Assembly: GCA_011176535.1 (NCBI GenBank)
Contig: DUEP01000126.1
Location: forward strand, 1-36,588
DNA from: Anaerolineae bacterium
GTDB taxonomy: Bacteria > Chloroflexota > Anaerolineae > Anaerolineales > DRMV01
Reading direction: 5' to 3'
DNA: 36,588 nucleotides
This document shows, piece by piece, positions 22,394 through 30,191 of this stretch. Both the position numbers and the translations under genes were made by a program. The notes under the pieces were generated by a model that saw nothing but the letters and a program-made list of their open reading frames with translations, did not search any database and was not told the origin of the DNA. Each line of letters starts with the position of its first letter. Within the stretch, counting starts at the first letter, position 1.

Positions 22394-25180
22394 TCAAAAG
22401 GCCCTTCGTTGGCGGGCCAGCAGGGCTTTCAGGACCTCGGCAGCGGCGGCAGGGATGAAAAGCAGCCCAAGGATGATACGCCATTGGGCCCAACCCAGCG
22501 GCACGGTGTCGAAGATGGGGTTCAGCGGGGGCAGGTAGATCACGGCCAGCAGCAAGAGCGCAGAGGAAAGCACGGCCCAATTCATCGCCCGGTTGCTGAA
22601 CAGCCCGATGGTGAATACCGAGTGGCGTTCGGAGCGGGCCGTGTAGGCCCGCAGCAGTTCGGAGAACGCCAGGGTGGCGAAGCCCATGGTCTCGGCCAGG
22701 GCGGGGTTGTCGGGGTGGTTTCTCAACCCCAGGCCGTAAGCGGTGAGGGTGGCGGCGGTGATGACCAGCGTCTGGCCCAGGATGCCCAGCCACATCGGAC
22801 GGTTGATGATGGGCTCCTGGGGCGGGCGAGGGGGGCGTTCCATGATGTCCGGGTCGCCTTTTTCCACCCCCAGGGCCAGGGCCGGGGCGCCGTCGGTGAT
22901 TAGGTTGAGCCAGAGCAACTGGATGGCCTTCAAAGGGGAAGGCAGCCCTGCCAGGGTGGTCAGGAAGATGGTGGCGATCTCGGCCAGGTTGCAGGAGATG
23001 AGGTAATACACAAACTTGCGAATGTTGCTGTAGATGATGCGGCCCTGCTCCACGGCAGAGACAATGCTGGCGTAATTGTCATCGGTGAGCACCATGTCGG
23101 CGGTTTCTTTGGTCACATCGGTGCCGGTGAGGCCCATGGCGATGCCGATATCGGCTTTTTTGATGGCCGGGGCATCGTTGACCCCGTCGCCTGTCATGGC
23201 GACGACCTCGCCATGGACCTGGAGGGCCTCCACAATGCGCAGTTTATGGGCCGGGGAAACGCGGGCAAAGACGGCGGTCCGGGAGACGGCTTCCCGGAAG
23301 GCGTCCTGGTCCATGCGCTCGATGTCGTCCCCGGTCAGGGCTTGCGCGCCGGGCTCCCACAAGCCGATCTGGCGGGCCACGGCCACGGCGGTGTTGAGGT
23401 AGTCGCCGGTGATCATCTTGGTGCGGATGCCGGCGCGGCGCGCTTTTTGCAGCGCCGGGATGACCTCGGGGCGAGGTGGGTCGATCATCCCCAGCAGCCC
23501 GGCGAAGACCAGATCATGTTCCAGGGCGGCAGGGTCGAGGCGCTCGGGGCGTTCCTTCAGCGGGCGGTAGGCGACGGCCAGCACTCGCAGGGCCTGGGAG
23601 GTCATGGCTTCGTTGGCGGCCAGGATGCGCCGACGGGCGGCCTCGTCTAAGGGGCGCACCTCCCCTTGGGCGTTGAGCACGGCCTGACACAGGCCCAGCA
23701 CAATGTCCGGCGCGCCTTTGACCAGCACCACATAGGGCGCATCTTCCCCGTCGTGGGGGGCAAAGGTGCCGCCCTTGGCCGATGGGAGGCGATGCACCGT
23801 GACCATGCGTTTGCGCTCGGCGTCGAAGGGGATTTCGGCCACGCGGGGGAAGGTGGCCTCAAGGGCCGGCTTGAACCTGCCCGCTTTGGCGGCGGCGACC
23901 ACCAGGGCGATTTCGGTGGGGTCTCCTGTGGCGGCGAAGGTGGCGGCCTGATCGCGGGCTCCGGAGGGGGGCAACTCGGCGTCGTTGTTCAGCGCGGCGA
24001 TCCAGAGGGTGGTGAGCAAAGCCGGATGCCGGGTGGGGTCGATCCGCTCTCCCTGCCGCAGGAACTCGCCCTGGGGCTGGTAGCCGGTCCCGGTGATATG
24101 GAAGGTCTGACCCGCCGTCCACACCTGGGTGACCGTCATCTCGTTCTGGGTCAGGGTGCCAGTTTTGTCGGAGCAGATGACCGTGGTGGAGCCCAGGGTC
24201 TCCACCGAGGCCAGACGGCGGACCAGCGCATGGCGTTTGATCATCTCCCGCATCCCCAGGGCCAGGCTGATGGTGACCACCGCGGGCAGGCCCTCGGGCA
24301 CGGCGGCGATGGCCAGGCTGACGGCGATGAAGAACATCTCCAGGGGCGGTTGACCGTTCATCCAGCCGAGGGTGAAGATCAGGGCGCTGATGCCCAGGGC
24401 GGCCCAGCCAAGAAAGCGCCCCAGGGATTCCAGCCGGCGCTGGAGGGGCGTGGGCTCGTTTTCCACGGTTTGGATCATGCGGGCGATGAGGCCCAGTTGG
24501 GTGTGCATGCCGGTGGCCACCACCACCCCGTGCCCCCGTCCGTAGGTGACCAGGGTGCCCATGAAGGCGGTGTTCACCCAGTCGCCGGTGGCGCGGCGGG
24601 CGTCCAGCACCACGGCGGCGTCTTTGCTCACCGGCTGGGATTCCCCCGTGAGGGCCGACTCGTCGATGCGCAGGTTGACGGCTTCCAGCAGACGCACATC
24701 GGCGGGTACATAATTGCCGGCCTCCAGCAGCACGATGTCCCCGGGCACCACCTCCCGTGCCGGGATGACCTGGCGGCGGCCATCGCGGATGACATGGGCT
24801 TCTGGGGCGGCCATCTGGCGCAGTCTGGCCAGGGCCTCCTCGGCTTTGCGTTCCTGGATGACGCCCAGGGCCGCGTTCAAGGCCACGATGGCCAGGATGG
24901 CCCCTGATTCCACGAAGTCGCCCAACAACGCCGAAATCAGGGCGGCGGCCAACAGGAGCCAGATGACGAAACTGTTGAGTTGCGCCCAGAGGTGTTGCCA
25001 GAAGGTCGGCGGAGGTGCCTCGACCAGTTGATTGGGGCCGTACCGGGCCAGGCGGCGGCGGGCTTCGGCGGTGCTCAACCCCTCGCGGGGGGGCGTGTTC
25101 AGGTGGCGCAGTACCTCCTCAGCGCTCAGGGCGTGCCAGGCGGGCGGGCTCGGGGCGTTCTGCGAAGGGGAAGGCGGCAT
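22394..25180 (-). CDS. P-type cation-transporting ATPase, Ca2+-pump (PacL/SERCA) type
   Basis: A 928-aa P2-type ATPase with about ten membrane helices, complete. Visible motifs are: cation-ATPase N-terminal domain (SAEEVLRHLNTPPREGLS), TGES of the actuator, PEGLP in M4, phosphorylated Asp338 in DKTGTLTQNEMT, KGAPD in the nucleotide domain, TGDGVNDAPA hinge, and NLITDGAPALALG in M6. PEGLP plus the M6 N-x-x-T-D pattern favour Ca2+ (or Mn2+) export rather than a heavy-metal pump. CGAGGAGACGCCC precedes the ATG. Its promoter is divergent from the foldase gene. Cation specificity is inferred. Confidence 0.95.
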   Translation of the reverse strand: MPPSPSQNAPSPPAWHALSAEEVLRHLNTPPREGLSTAEARRRLARYGPNQLVEAPPPTFWQHLWAQLNSFVIWLLLAAALISALLGDFVESGAILAIVALNAALGVIQERKAEEALARLRQMAAPEAHVIRDGRRQVIPAREVVPGDIVLLEAGNYVPADVRLLEAVNLRIDESALTGESQPVSKDAAVVLDARRATGDWVNTAFMGTLVTYGRGHGVVVATGMHTQLGLIARMIQTVENEPTPLQRRLESLGRFLGWAALGISALIFTLGWMNGQPPLEMFFIAVSLAIAAVPEGLPAVVTISLALGMREMIKRHALVRRLASVETLGSTTVICSDKTGTLTQNEMTVTQVWTAGQTFHITGTGYQPQGEFLRQGERIDPTRHPALLTTLWIAALNNDAELPPSGARDQAATFAATGDPTEIALVVAAAKAGRFKPALEATFPRVAEIPFDAERKRMVTVHRLPSAKGGTFAPHDGEDAPYVVLVKGAPDIVLGLCQAVLNAQGEVRPLDEAARRRILAANEAMTSQALRVLAVAYRPLKERPERLDPAALEHDLVFAGLLGMIDPPRPEVIPALQKARRAGIRTKMITGDYLNTAVAVARQIGLWEPGAQALTGDDIERMDQDAFREAVSRTAVFARVSPAHKLRIVEALQVHGEVVAMTGDGVNDAPAIKKADIGIAMGLTGTDVTKETADMVLTDDNYASIVSAVEQGRIIYSNIRKFVYYLISCNLAEIATIFLTTLAGLPSPLKAIQLLWLNLITDGAPALALGVEKGDPDIMERPPRPPQEPIINRPMWLGILGQTLVITAATLTAYGLGLRNHPDNPALAETMGFATLAFSELLRAYTARSERHSVFTIGLFSNRAMNWAVLSSALLLLAVIYLPPLNPIFDTVPLGWAQWRIILGLLFIPAAAAEVLKALLARQRRAF

Positions 25181-25246
25181 GGGCGTCTCCTCGGTGATGG
25201 GATGTGCCTTTGTCAGGCCGCGGCGCTTTAACCTTGCTCGGGCGGT

Positions 25247-25270
25247 TCAACGGGCGAAATCACCCTCCAT
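25247..25270 (-). CDS. Possible 7-aa leader peptide before the P-type ATPase
   Basis: On the minus strand TATAAT (25277-25282) is followed after 6 nt by ATG GAG GGT GAT TTC GCC CGT TGA (MEGDFAR). This is the spacing of the leaderless genes at 28862 and 28896. It could be a leaderless leader ORF in the pump's 5' region, or chance. Confidence 0.2.
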   Translation of the reverse strand: MEGDFAR

Positions 25271-25276
25271 GCCCAT

Positions 25277-25282
25277 ATTATA
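25277..25282 (-). promoter_or_regulatory. -10 box (TATAAT) for the P-type ATPase
   Basis: Perfect TATAAT on the minus strand about 96 nt before the pump ATG, giving a leader of about 90 nt. No clear -35. Confidence 0.55.
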
Positions 25283-25312
25283 CGAAATACGGCGCGGGAG
25301 CGGTGGACGTGC

Positions 25313-25318
25313 TATAAT
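25313..25318 (+). promoter_or_regulatory. Extended -10 (TGC-TATAAT) for the PpiC-like lipoprotein
   Basis: TGCTATAAT, then AAGGAG and ATG 25340. It is divergent from the pump promoter 30 bp away. Confidence 0.65.
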
Positions 25319-25339
25319 CCACCCTCAAGGAGCAGAGAG

Positions 25340-26272
25340 ATGAGAGGCTGGCGCAAAGTGAACATCGTTCGGGGGATCGGCCTCTTGGCCTTGAGCGGGA
25401 TCTTGCTGTGGGGGTGTACCGGTGCGGTCGGGGGACCCTCGCCCACGGCCTCCCCCCCGCCGACGGCCACCTGGACGCCCTGGCCCCCTTCGCCCACACC
25501 GGTGCCCGTGGCCGCCGAGGTCAACGGTGAGCGCATCACGGTGGAGGAAGTGCAGGCCGAAATGGCCCGTTTGCAAGCCGCCGCAGCGCAACTTGGCATG
25601 AATCTGGCACCAGAGGAGGCGTGGCAGCGCGCGCTGGACGATTTGATCGACCAGGTGCTGCTGGCCCAGGCGGCTGTGGAGCAGGGCTTCGACCTGGAGG
25701 CTGCAGTGCAGCAGGGCCTGACCGAGGCCCAGGCGGCTTATCCTTCTACGGAGGCTTTTTTGGCATATCTGGCTTCTTTGGGCTTTGATGAGGCCGGCTA
25801 TCGGGCCTGGTTGGGACGGGCGACGGCCGCCGCCTGGATGCGCGATCGCATCGCGGCCCAGGTTCCCACCCAGGCGGAACAGGTACACGCGCAACAGATT
25901 TTGATATATAATGAACAGGAGGCCCGGCAAGTCTGGCAGGCTTTACAAAGCGGCGCCGATTTTGACCAGTGGGCCGCCGTGTACGATCCGCAGAATCGGG
26001 GCGATTTGGGCTGGTTTCCCCGGGGTGTGTTAAGCGAACCCGCTCTGGAGGCAGCCGCCTTCCAGTTGGATGTGGGTGCCATCAGCCCGGTCATCGTCAC
26101 CCCTTGGGGGTATCACATTTTGCGCGTTCTGGAGCGCCAGTCGGCGCGTCCTTTGAGCACCCCGGCCCGGCAGATTCTGCAACAGCGGACGTTGGCTCAA
26201 TGGTTGCAAGCCCGCCGTGCGCAAAGCGAGATCCGCCTGGGGCCTTCCCCGTACCCCACCTCGGCGCCTTGA
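25340..26272 (+). CDS. SurA/PrsA-like peptidyl-prolyl isomerase lipoprotein
   Basis: A 310-aa exported foldase. The signal ends in lipobox LLWGC (Cys26), followed by a Thr/Pro-rich spacer (about 30-55). A SurA-N-type helical region covers about 57-180 (VNGERITVEEVQAEMARL at its start). The parvulin/PpiC rotamase domain follows at about 190-285: QVHAQQILIY, FDQWAAVYDPQNRGDLGWFPRG, PVIVTPWGYHILRVLE. It should help fold exported proteins at the outer face of the membrane. CAAGGAG lies ten bases before the ATG. A surface protein gene starts 18 nt after its stop. Confidence 0.93.
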   Translation: MRGWRKVNIVRGIGLLALSGILLWGCTGAVGGPSPTASPPPTATWTPWPPSPTPVPVAAEVNGERITVEEVQAEMARLQAAAAQLGMNLAPEEAWQRALDDLIDQVLLAQAAVEQGFDLEAAVQQGLTEAQAAYPSTEAFLAYLASLGFDEAGYRAWLGRATAAAWMRDRIAAQVPTQAEQVHAQQILIYNEQEARQVWQALQSGADFDQWAAVYDPQNRGDLGWFPRGVLSEPALEAAAFQLDVGAISPVIVTPWGYHILRVLERQSARPLSTPARQILQQRTLAQWLQARRAQSEIRLGPSPYPTSAP

Positions 26273-26290
26273 GGCGAGGAGAGCGTTCCG

Positions 26291-27049
26291 ATGACCACCG
26301 ACGAGATGGATCTGTTTGAGGATTTCGATGAGGGAGGAGGCCGTCCCCGCAATCCGGGGATGGTGTGGAATGTGCTCACTTTTTTGACGCTTCTGACCAC
26401 GGTGTGTTTGCTGGGTTATTTTGTGGCGATTTTCGTCAATCCGTACAGTGGCCTGAACCCTTTCCCGCCACCCACCTTGCCGCCCACCCTGGGGTTCCCT
26501 ACGGCGACCCCCACCCAGCCCTTTGCAACCTTGCCCCCGACCTGGACCCCCAGTCCAACGCTGACCCCGCCGCCCACCAATACCCCACCCCCCTCCCCGA
26601 CGCCCTCGGTCAGTCCGACGCCGGTGTTGCCTTCGGCTAGCCCGACACCCACGGCCACGCCGCCGTATGGGCTTCAGCCGGGCGTCCCGGCCTATCTGAG
26701 CAGCCAGATCTGGCACCCGGATCAGGGGTGTAATTATCTGGGCGTGGCCGGGCAGGTGCTGGATGTGAACGGCCAGCCCCTGGTGGGCGCGCCGATCGCT
26801 ATCAAGGTGGAGGGCACGCTGGCCGACACGGCGATTTCTCAAGTGGCCCTCCCGGGCACCGCGCCCCATGTGGGCCCGTCAGGGTTTGAGGTGATGCTGG
26901 CCGATCACCCCATCGCTTCTTCGGGCACGCTCTACATCCAGGTGGTGGACTTGAACAACTTCCTGCCGCTTTCGGAACCAGTGTACTTCGGCACCCGTGA
27001 TTCGTGCGAAGAAAATGTGGTGCTTATCAACTTCCAGCGCCAGCCGTAG
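26291..27049 (+). CDS. Membrane-anchored surface protein with Thr/Pro-rich stalk
   Basis: A 252-aa protein with an acidic cytoplasmic start (MTTDEMDLFEDFDEGGG), one membrane helix (about 26-50), a stalk of about 75 residues almost entirely Pro, Thr and Ser (about 55-130), and a C-terminal beta-sandwich-like domain (about 150-250; GVAGQVLDVNGQPLVGAPIAIKV in its first strands). The last resembles carboxypeptidase-regulatory or invasin-type Ig domains. Two cysteines (QGCNYLG and RDSCEEN) could form a disulfide. Function unknown; co-transcription with the foldase lipoprotein is likely. Confidence 0.8.
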   Translation: MTTDEMDLFEDFDEGGGRPRNPGMVWNVLTFLTLLTTVCLLGYFVAIFVNPYSGLNPFPPPTLPPTLGFPTATPTQPFATLPPTWTPSPTLTPPPTNTPPPSPTPSVSPTPVLPSASPTPTATPPYGLQPGVPAYLSSQIWHPDQGCNYLGVAGQVLDVNGQPLVGAPIAIKVEGTLADTAISQVALPGTAPHVGPSGFEVMLADHPIASSGTLYIQVVDLNNFLPLSEPVYFGTRDSCEENVVLINFQRQP

Positions 27050-27084
27050 GCTGGGGCGGTGGTGAAGCCCTGCTTTGAGACGCC

Positions 27085-27119
27085 AACGACGGGCCGGTGA
27101 CGGGCCCGTCGTTCGTTTT
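27085..27119 (+). terminator. Intrinsic terminator between convergent genes
   Basis: An 11-bp perfect stem AACGACGGGCC (27085-27095) with GGCCCGTCGTT (27103-27113), 7-nt loop, followed by CGTTTT. It ends the foldase/surface-protein transcript facing the DUF92 gene. Confidence 0.85.
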
Positions 27120-27137
27120 CCCCGGTATCGCAGGGGG

Positions 27138-27929
27138 TCAACGCCACCCGGCCAGGAGTGCAGCGGTGAGGGCGCCCACCAGGGTGGCGAGGAGGTTCAC
27201 GCCGTCGTTGTCCAGCCCGCGCCAACCCTGGATGGGATGGGTGGGTTGGCCGCAGGTGTGCCGGGGATGGTGTTCGGTGGTCTTACCGCAGGCGGGACAG
27301 AAATACACCACCTGCACGGTGGCGCCTAACAGGGAGTCGGCAAGCGCGCCCAGAAAGCCGCCCAGCGTCACGGCCAGCCCGGTCCGCAGGTCGGCGCCCC
27401 CGAGGGCCAGTAGTCCCAGCCACAGGCTGCCCAGGGCCGAGGCCCCTAGGCCCAGAGTGGACACCGCCCCCGAGGTGCCCGGCGGCACAGGGCGCCAGTG
27501 GCGCACATCGCGGGGCGGGCTGGGGCTGAGCACGCCGATTTCGGTGCCCCAGGTGTCGGCCGTGGCGGCGGCCAGAGCGCCAGCCGCAGCAGCCCACCAC
27601 CCTGGGGCGGGGAACCATGCGTGGCCCAGGGCGCACAGGGCGGCCACGCCACCGTTGGCCAGCACTTGAGCGGCGTCCCGGGCGTTGCTTTTGGCGAAGC
27701 GGGTTTTGAGGGCAGCCTTGCGCCCTGGCGCCACAAAAGACAACAGAGTGGAGGGCAGGAAAAAGCCTAGCAAGAGGGCGGCCCAAGGCCAGCCACCGAA
27801 GCCCAGCATGGCGCCCCCTACCAGGGCAGCGGCCCAGGCGCCTGAGGTGGTCAGGGCGCCCCAGCGATAGGCTCCACCGGCCACCGCGGCGGCTAGAAGA
27901 AAGGCAGCCAGCAACCAAAAAGGGGACAT
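27138..27929 (-). CDS. DUF92 family membrane protein
   Basis: A 263-aa protein with about six to seven helices. It carries DUF92 (TIGR00297) signatures: KSNARDAAQVLANGG, AAATADTWGTEIG, GTSGAVSTLG, GGFLGALADSLLGATVQ and the C-terminal NDGVNLLATLVGA. A CPACGKTTEHHPRHTCG insertion near 212-228 may bind a metal through Cys and His. Plant relatives (VTE6) phosphorylate phytyl phosphate and the fold relates to CTP-dependent prenol kinases, so a polyprenol or prenyl-phosphate kinase role is possible. No Shine-Dalgarno is seen before the ATG. Confidence 0.88.
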   Translation of the reverse strand: MSPFWLLAAFLLAAAVAGGAYRWGALTTSGAWAAALVGGAMLGFGGWPWAALLLGFFLPSTLLSFVAPGRKAALKTRFAKSNARDAAQVLANGGVAALCALGHAWFPAPGWWAAAAGALAAATADTWGTEIGVLSPSPPRDVRHWRPVPPGTSGAVSTLGLGASALGSLWLGLLALGGADLRTGLAVTLGGFLGALADSLLGATVQVVYFCPACGKTTEHHPRHTCGQPTHPIQGWRGLDNDGVNLLATLVGALTAALLAGWR

Positions 27930-27942
27930 AAACCAAAAGGGT

Positions 27943-27994
27943 TGTGGAAAAAGGCGTATAGATCTGTGGAAAACCGGGGAGTGTCTGTGGAAAA
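27943..27994. repeat. Three phased TGTGGAAAA direct repeats (DnaA-box-like)
   Basis: TGTGGAAAA occurs at 27943-27951, 27965-27973 and 27986-27994, start-to-start 22 and 21 bp, about two helical turns. Each reverse complement, TTTTCCACA, fits the DnaA box consensus TTWTNCACA. They fill the 66-bp gap between two minus-strand genes. No dnaA or dnaN is nearby. A possible -10 (TATACG on the minus strand, near 27956-27961) for the DUF92 gene lies between the first two copies. Confidence 0.75.
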
Positions 27995-27995
27995 C

Positions 27996-28862
27996 TCAGG
28001 AAGAGAAGAGGAAAAACAGGGTGAACAGGAGCAGGCTGAGGGAAGCCAGGCTGTTGCTCAGCCAGATCGGGTAAGCCAGCGCCCGGCGGCGAGATCTGCG
28101 GTAGGCGAAGAATCCCATCCCCAGGCCTGCGCCGAGGAAGAGGAAGTTCACCACGGGGAGGAGCAACCAAGAGGTCACGGTGGCGTTCCCCGGGATCCGG
28201 CCCGTGGAAAGCAGGGCGGTCAGCAACAAGGCTCCACCGCTGAGCCAGGCGGTCAGCAGCAATCTCTGGGCCCAGCGGTCCGTGCGCAGTTCGCCGAAGA
28301 CATCCAGAGGATGGCGGGTGTAGGGAGGAAGCGGGTTCAGGCTGCCCGCCTCGGCGGCCAGGCGCAAGGCCTCCAGAAAAGCGGCAGGGTCCTCCGGCGA
28401 GAGGGCGTACCACCCGTGAGGCGTTTCCACCAACACCAGGCGGTGGGGGTCGGCGGCCAGGTACTCGATGGTTCCCCAGGGGGCGCGCCGACGGCCCAGC
28501 AACCAGCCGGGCCAGCGTAGCCGGGGCAGGGGAGCGGGGCGCTCCAGGCCCTCGTTGAGGTAGGCGCTCAGCACTTCGGGCATGGGCAGATGTACCTCAC
28601 GCCAGCCCCAGCGCAGTTGCAGGCCGTCGCGGTGGATCAGGTATTCGCTGCGCTGCAGGGCATAGAGGCCGTAAAGGAAAAGCCCGGCCAACCCGACGAG
28701 GAGCAACCCGCCGAAGATGTCCAGGGCCAGGGGCGGCCCCACCGGGGTCATGGCGGCCAGGTTGAGCAGCCAGAAGCCGCCAGCCAGGGCCAGTAAGGCC
28801 AAGAGGCCTTGGAAAAGGCTTCCCGCGGTGCGGGGCGGTTGAAAGCGTTGCGCCGTATCCAC
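27996..28862 (-). CDS. Membrane protein with bacterial PH-like domain
   Basis: A 288-aa protein with two N-terminal helices (about 17-70), a soluble domain (about 72-180) and two to three C-terminal helices. The soluble part (SEYLIHRDGLQLRWGWREVHLPM, read in segments, then GTIEYLAADPHRLVLVETPHGWYALSPEDPAAFLEAL) fits the bPH_5-type PH domain seen in membrane proteins of Gram-positive-like bacteria. GTG 28862 is chosen as start because it lies exactly 6 nt after TATAAT, making the mRNA leaderless; upstream in-frame codons overlap the divergent gene. Function unknown. Confidence 0.78.
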   Translation of the reverse strand: MDTAQRFQPPRTAGSLFQGLLALLALAGGFWLLNLAAMTPVGPPLALDIFGGLLLVGLAGLFLYGLYALQRSEYLIHRDGLQLRWGWREVHLPMPEVLSAYLNEGLERPAPLPRLRWPGWLLGRRRAPWGTIEYLAADPHRLVLVETPHGWYALSPEDPAAFLEALRLAAEAGSLNPLPPYTRHPLDVFGELRTDRWAQRLLLTAWLSGGALLLTALLSTGRIPGNATVTSWLLLPVVNFLFLGAGLGMGFFAYRRSRRRALAYPIWLSNSLASLSLLLFTLFFLFSS

Positions 28863-28868
28863 GGGCCC

Positions 28869-28874
28869 ATTATA
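28869..28874 (-). promoter_or_regulatory. -10 box (TATAAT) giving a leaderless start at GTG 28862
   Basis: TATAAT followed by six bases and GTG on the minus strand; transcription would begin at or next to the start codon. Confidence 0.7.
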
Positions 28875-28883
28875 CCCCCATGC

Positions 28884-28889
28884 TATAAT
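28884..28889 (+). promoter_or_regulatory. Extended -10 (TGC-TATAAT) giving a leaderless start at ATG 28896
   Basis: TGCTATAAT followed by six bases and ATG; the same six-base spacing as the divergent promoter. The two -10 boxes are 9 bp apart. Confidence 0.75.
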
Positions 28890-28895
28890 TGACGC

Positions 28896-30005
28896 ATGAG
28901 GCGTTCCCGGGCTTCTTTTTGGGGGCTGGTGGCCGCTTTGCTTGCCATCGCGCTGGGGGGTTTTGTGGCCCTGTTTCGGATGCTGAGCGGGCCGGTCCAT
29001 CCCAGCGCGCCGCGGGCGGTTACGCCGCCGGCGGTGACCGCGCCCTCAGGCGAGGGGGCGGCCTGGGCGGTGTTCTTCACCCGGCCCGAGGAGCCCGCAG
29101 CGGCTACCCTGCGCGGCGGGCCTGACGCGGCGCTGGCGCAGGCCATTATCGGCGCCGGGCGGCAGGTGGATGTGGCGGCCTACGATTTGAACCTGTGGAG
29201 CCTTCGGGACGCTTTGCTGACCGTGGCCCGGCGGGGCGTGCCCGTGCGGGTGGTGGCCGAATCGGATCACCTGGACCGGCCGGAGTTTCAGGATTTGCGG
29301 ACCGCTGGGATCCCCGTGGTGGGCGATGGGCGCGAAGGGCTGATGCACCACAAGTTCGTGGTCATCGACGGCTACGAAGTGTGGACCGGCTCGATGAATT
29401 TCACCCTCAACGGGGCGTACCGCAACGACAACAATTTGCTGCGCCTGCGTTCCCTCCGCCTGGCCGAGGATTACACCGCCGAATTTGAAGAGATGTTCTC
29501 CGACCATCATTTCGGCCCGGATGTGGGGGAGAGCACACCCTACCCGCAGGTGAGCCTGAACGGGAGGCCGGTGGAGGTCTGGTTCTCGCCCGACGATCAT
29601 CCCCTGACACGCTTGCTGAACCTGATGGGCCGGGCACAAAAGCAGGTGCTTTTCCTGGCGTTCAACTTCACCGACGACACTTTGGCGGCCAGGCTGATGG
29701 CCCTGCACGCCCAGGGAGTCGAGGTGCGCGGGGTGTTCGAAGCCCAGCAGGTGGCCTACAGCCAGGGCAACGAGTACCGTCGCCTGCGGGAGGCCGGGGT
29801 GCCCGTGCGCCTGGACGGCAACCCCCACCGGATGCACCATAAGGTGTTCATCGTGGATGGACGTTGGGTGGTCACGGGGTCGTACAATTTCACCCGCAGC
29901 GCCGAAGAGCGCAACGACGAGAATGTGCTCATCCTCGATGACCCGGACCTGGCCGCCCTGTACACCGCGGAGTTCGAGCGGGTGTGGGCGCTGGCCCAGC
30001 CGTGA
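28896..30005 (+). CDS. Phospholipase-D-like protein with two HKD motifs
   Basis: A 369-aa protein anchored or exported by an N-terminal hydrophobic segment (about 8-30). It carries two PLD half-domains: HHKFVVID near 150-157 followed by TGSMNFT, and HHKVFIVD near 315-322 followed by TGSYNFTRSAEERNDEN. Both HxKx4D motifs are complete, so it should be a catalytically competent phosphodiesterase. Nuclease (Nuc-like) or phospholipase activity are both possible; the short spacing and TGSxNFT context resemble Nuc/PLDc_2 nucleases. Translation appears leaderless. Confidence 0.92.
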   Translation: MRRSRASFWGLVAALLAIALGGFVALFRMLSGPVHPSAPRAVTPPAVTAPSGEGAAWAVFFTRPEEPAAATLRGGPDAALAQAIIGAGRQVDVAAYDLNLWSLRDALLTVARRGVPVRVVAESDHLDRPEFQDLRTAGIPVVGDGREGLMHHKFVVIDGYEVWTGSMNFTLNGAYRNDNNLLRLRSLRLAEDYTAEFEEMFSDHHFGPDVGESTPYPQVSLNGRPVEVWFSPDDHPLTRLLNLMGRAQKQVLFLAFNFTDDTLAARLMALHAQGVEVRGVFEAQQVAYSQGNEYRRLREAGVPVRLDGNPHRMHHKVFIVDGRWVVTGSYNFTRSAEERNDENVLILDDPDLAALYTAEFERVWALAQP

Positions 30006-30052
30006 GGATGGGGGATGGAGAGGGGAGAAGGAAAGCGGGAGGGGGAAAGAAA

Positions 30053-30075
30053 AACGCGAGATGCTCTCTCGCGTT
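30053..30075 (-). terminator. Hairpin after the PLD gene, U-run on the minus strand
   Basis: A 9-bp perfect stem AACGCGAGA (30053-30061) with TCTCGCGTT (30067-30075), 5-nt loop. The T-rich tail (complement of 30048-30054) follows it on the minus strand, so it best terminates leftward antisense transcription. A nearly pure purine tract of about 50 nt precedes it (30004-30054). Confidence 0.6.
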
Positions 30076-30107
30076 GGGTAGGTTGGGGCCAGGGGGCCTT
30101 TTTGCAG

Positions 30108-30113
30108 TACAAT
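30108..30113 (+). promoter_or_regulatory. Putative -10 (TACAAT) for the HerA-like/R-M run
   Basis: TTTGCAGTACAATAG, near-identical to the pepF promoter (9979-9992). It lies about 78 nt before ATG 30192. GGCCAGGGGGCCTTTTT just upstream (30087-30103) could be a weak terminator for the PLD gene. Confidence 0.5.
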
Positions 30114-30191
30114 AGACCCAACCTGCTGTTGTCCTTCAGAGGGGGGTGCGTTCACCCTCTCGGCATATCCCGACCATCAGGAGGGACACCC

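Noticed and set aside
30053-30075. Hairpin considered as the intrinsic terminator of the PLD gene
   Set aside because: The U-run is on the wrong strand for that gene; kept as a leftward terminator instead.
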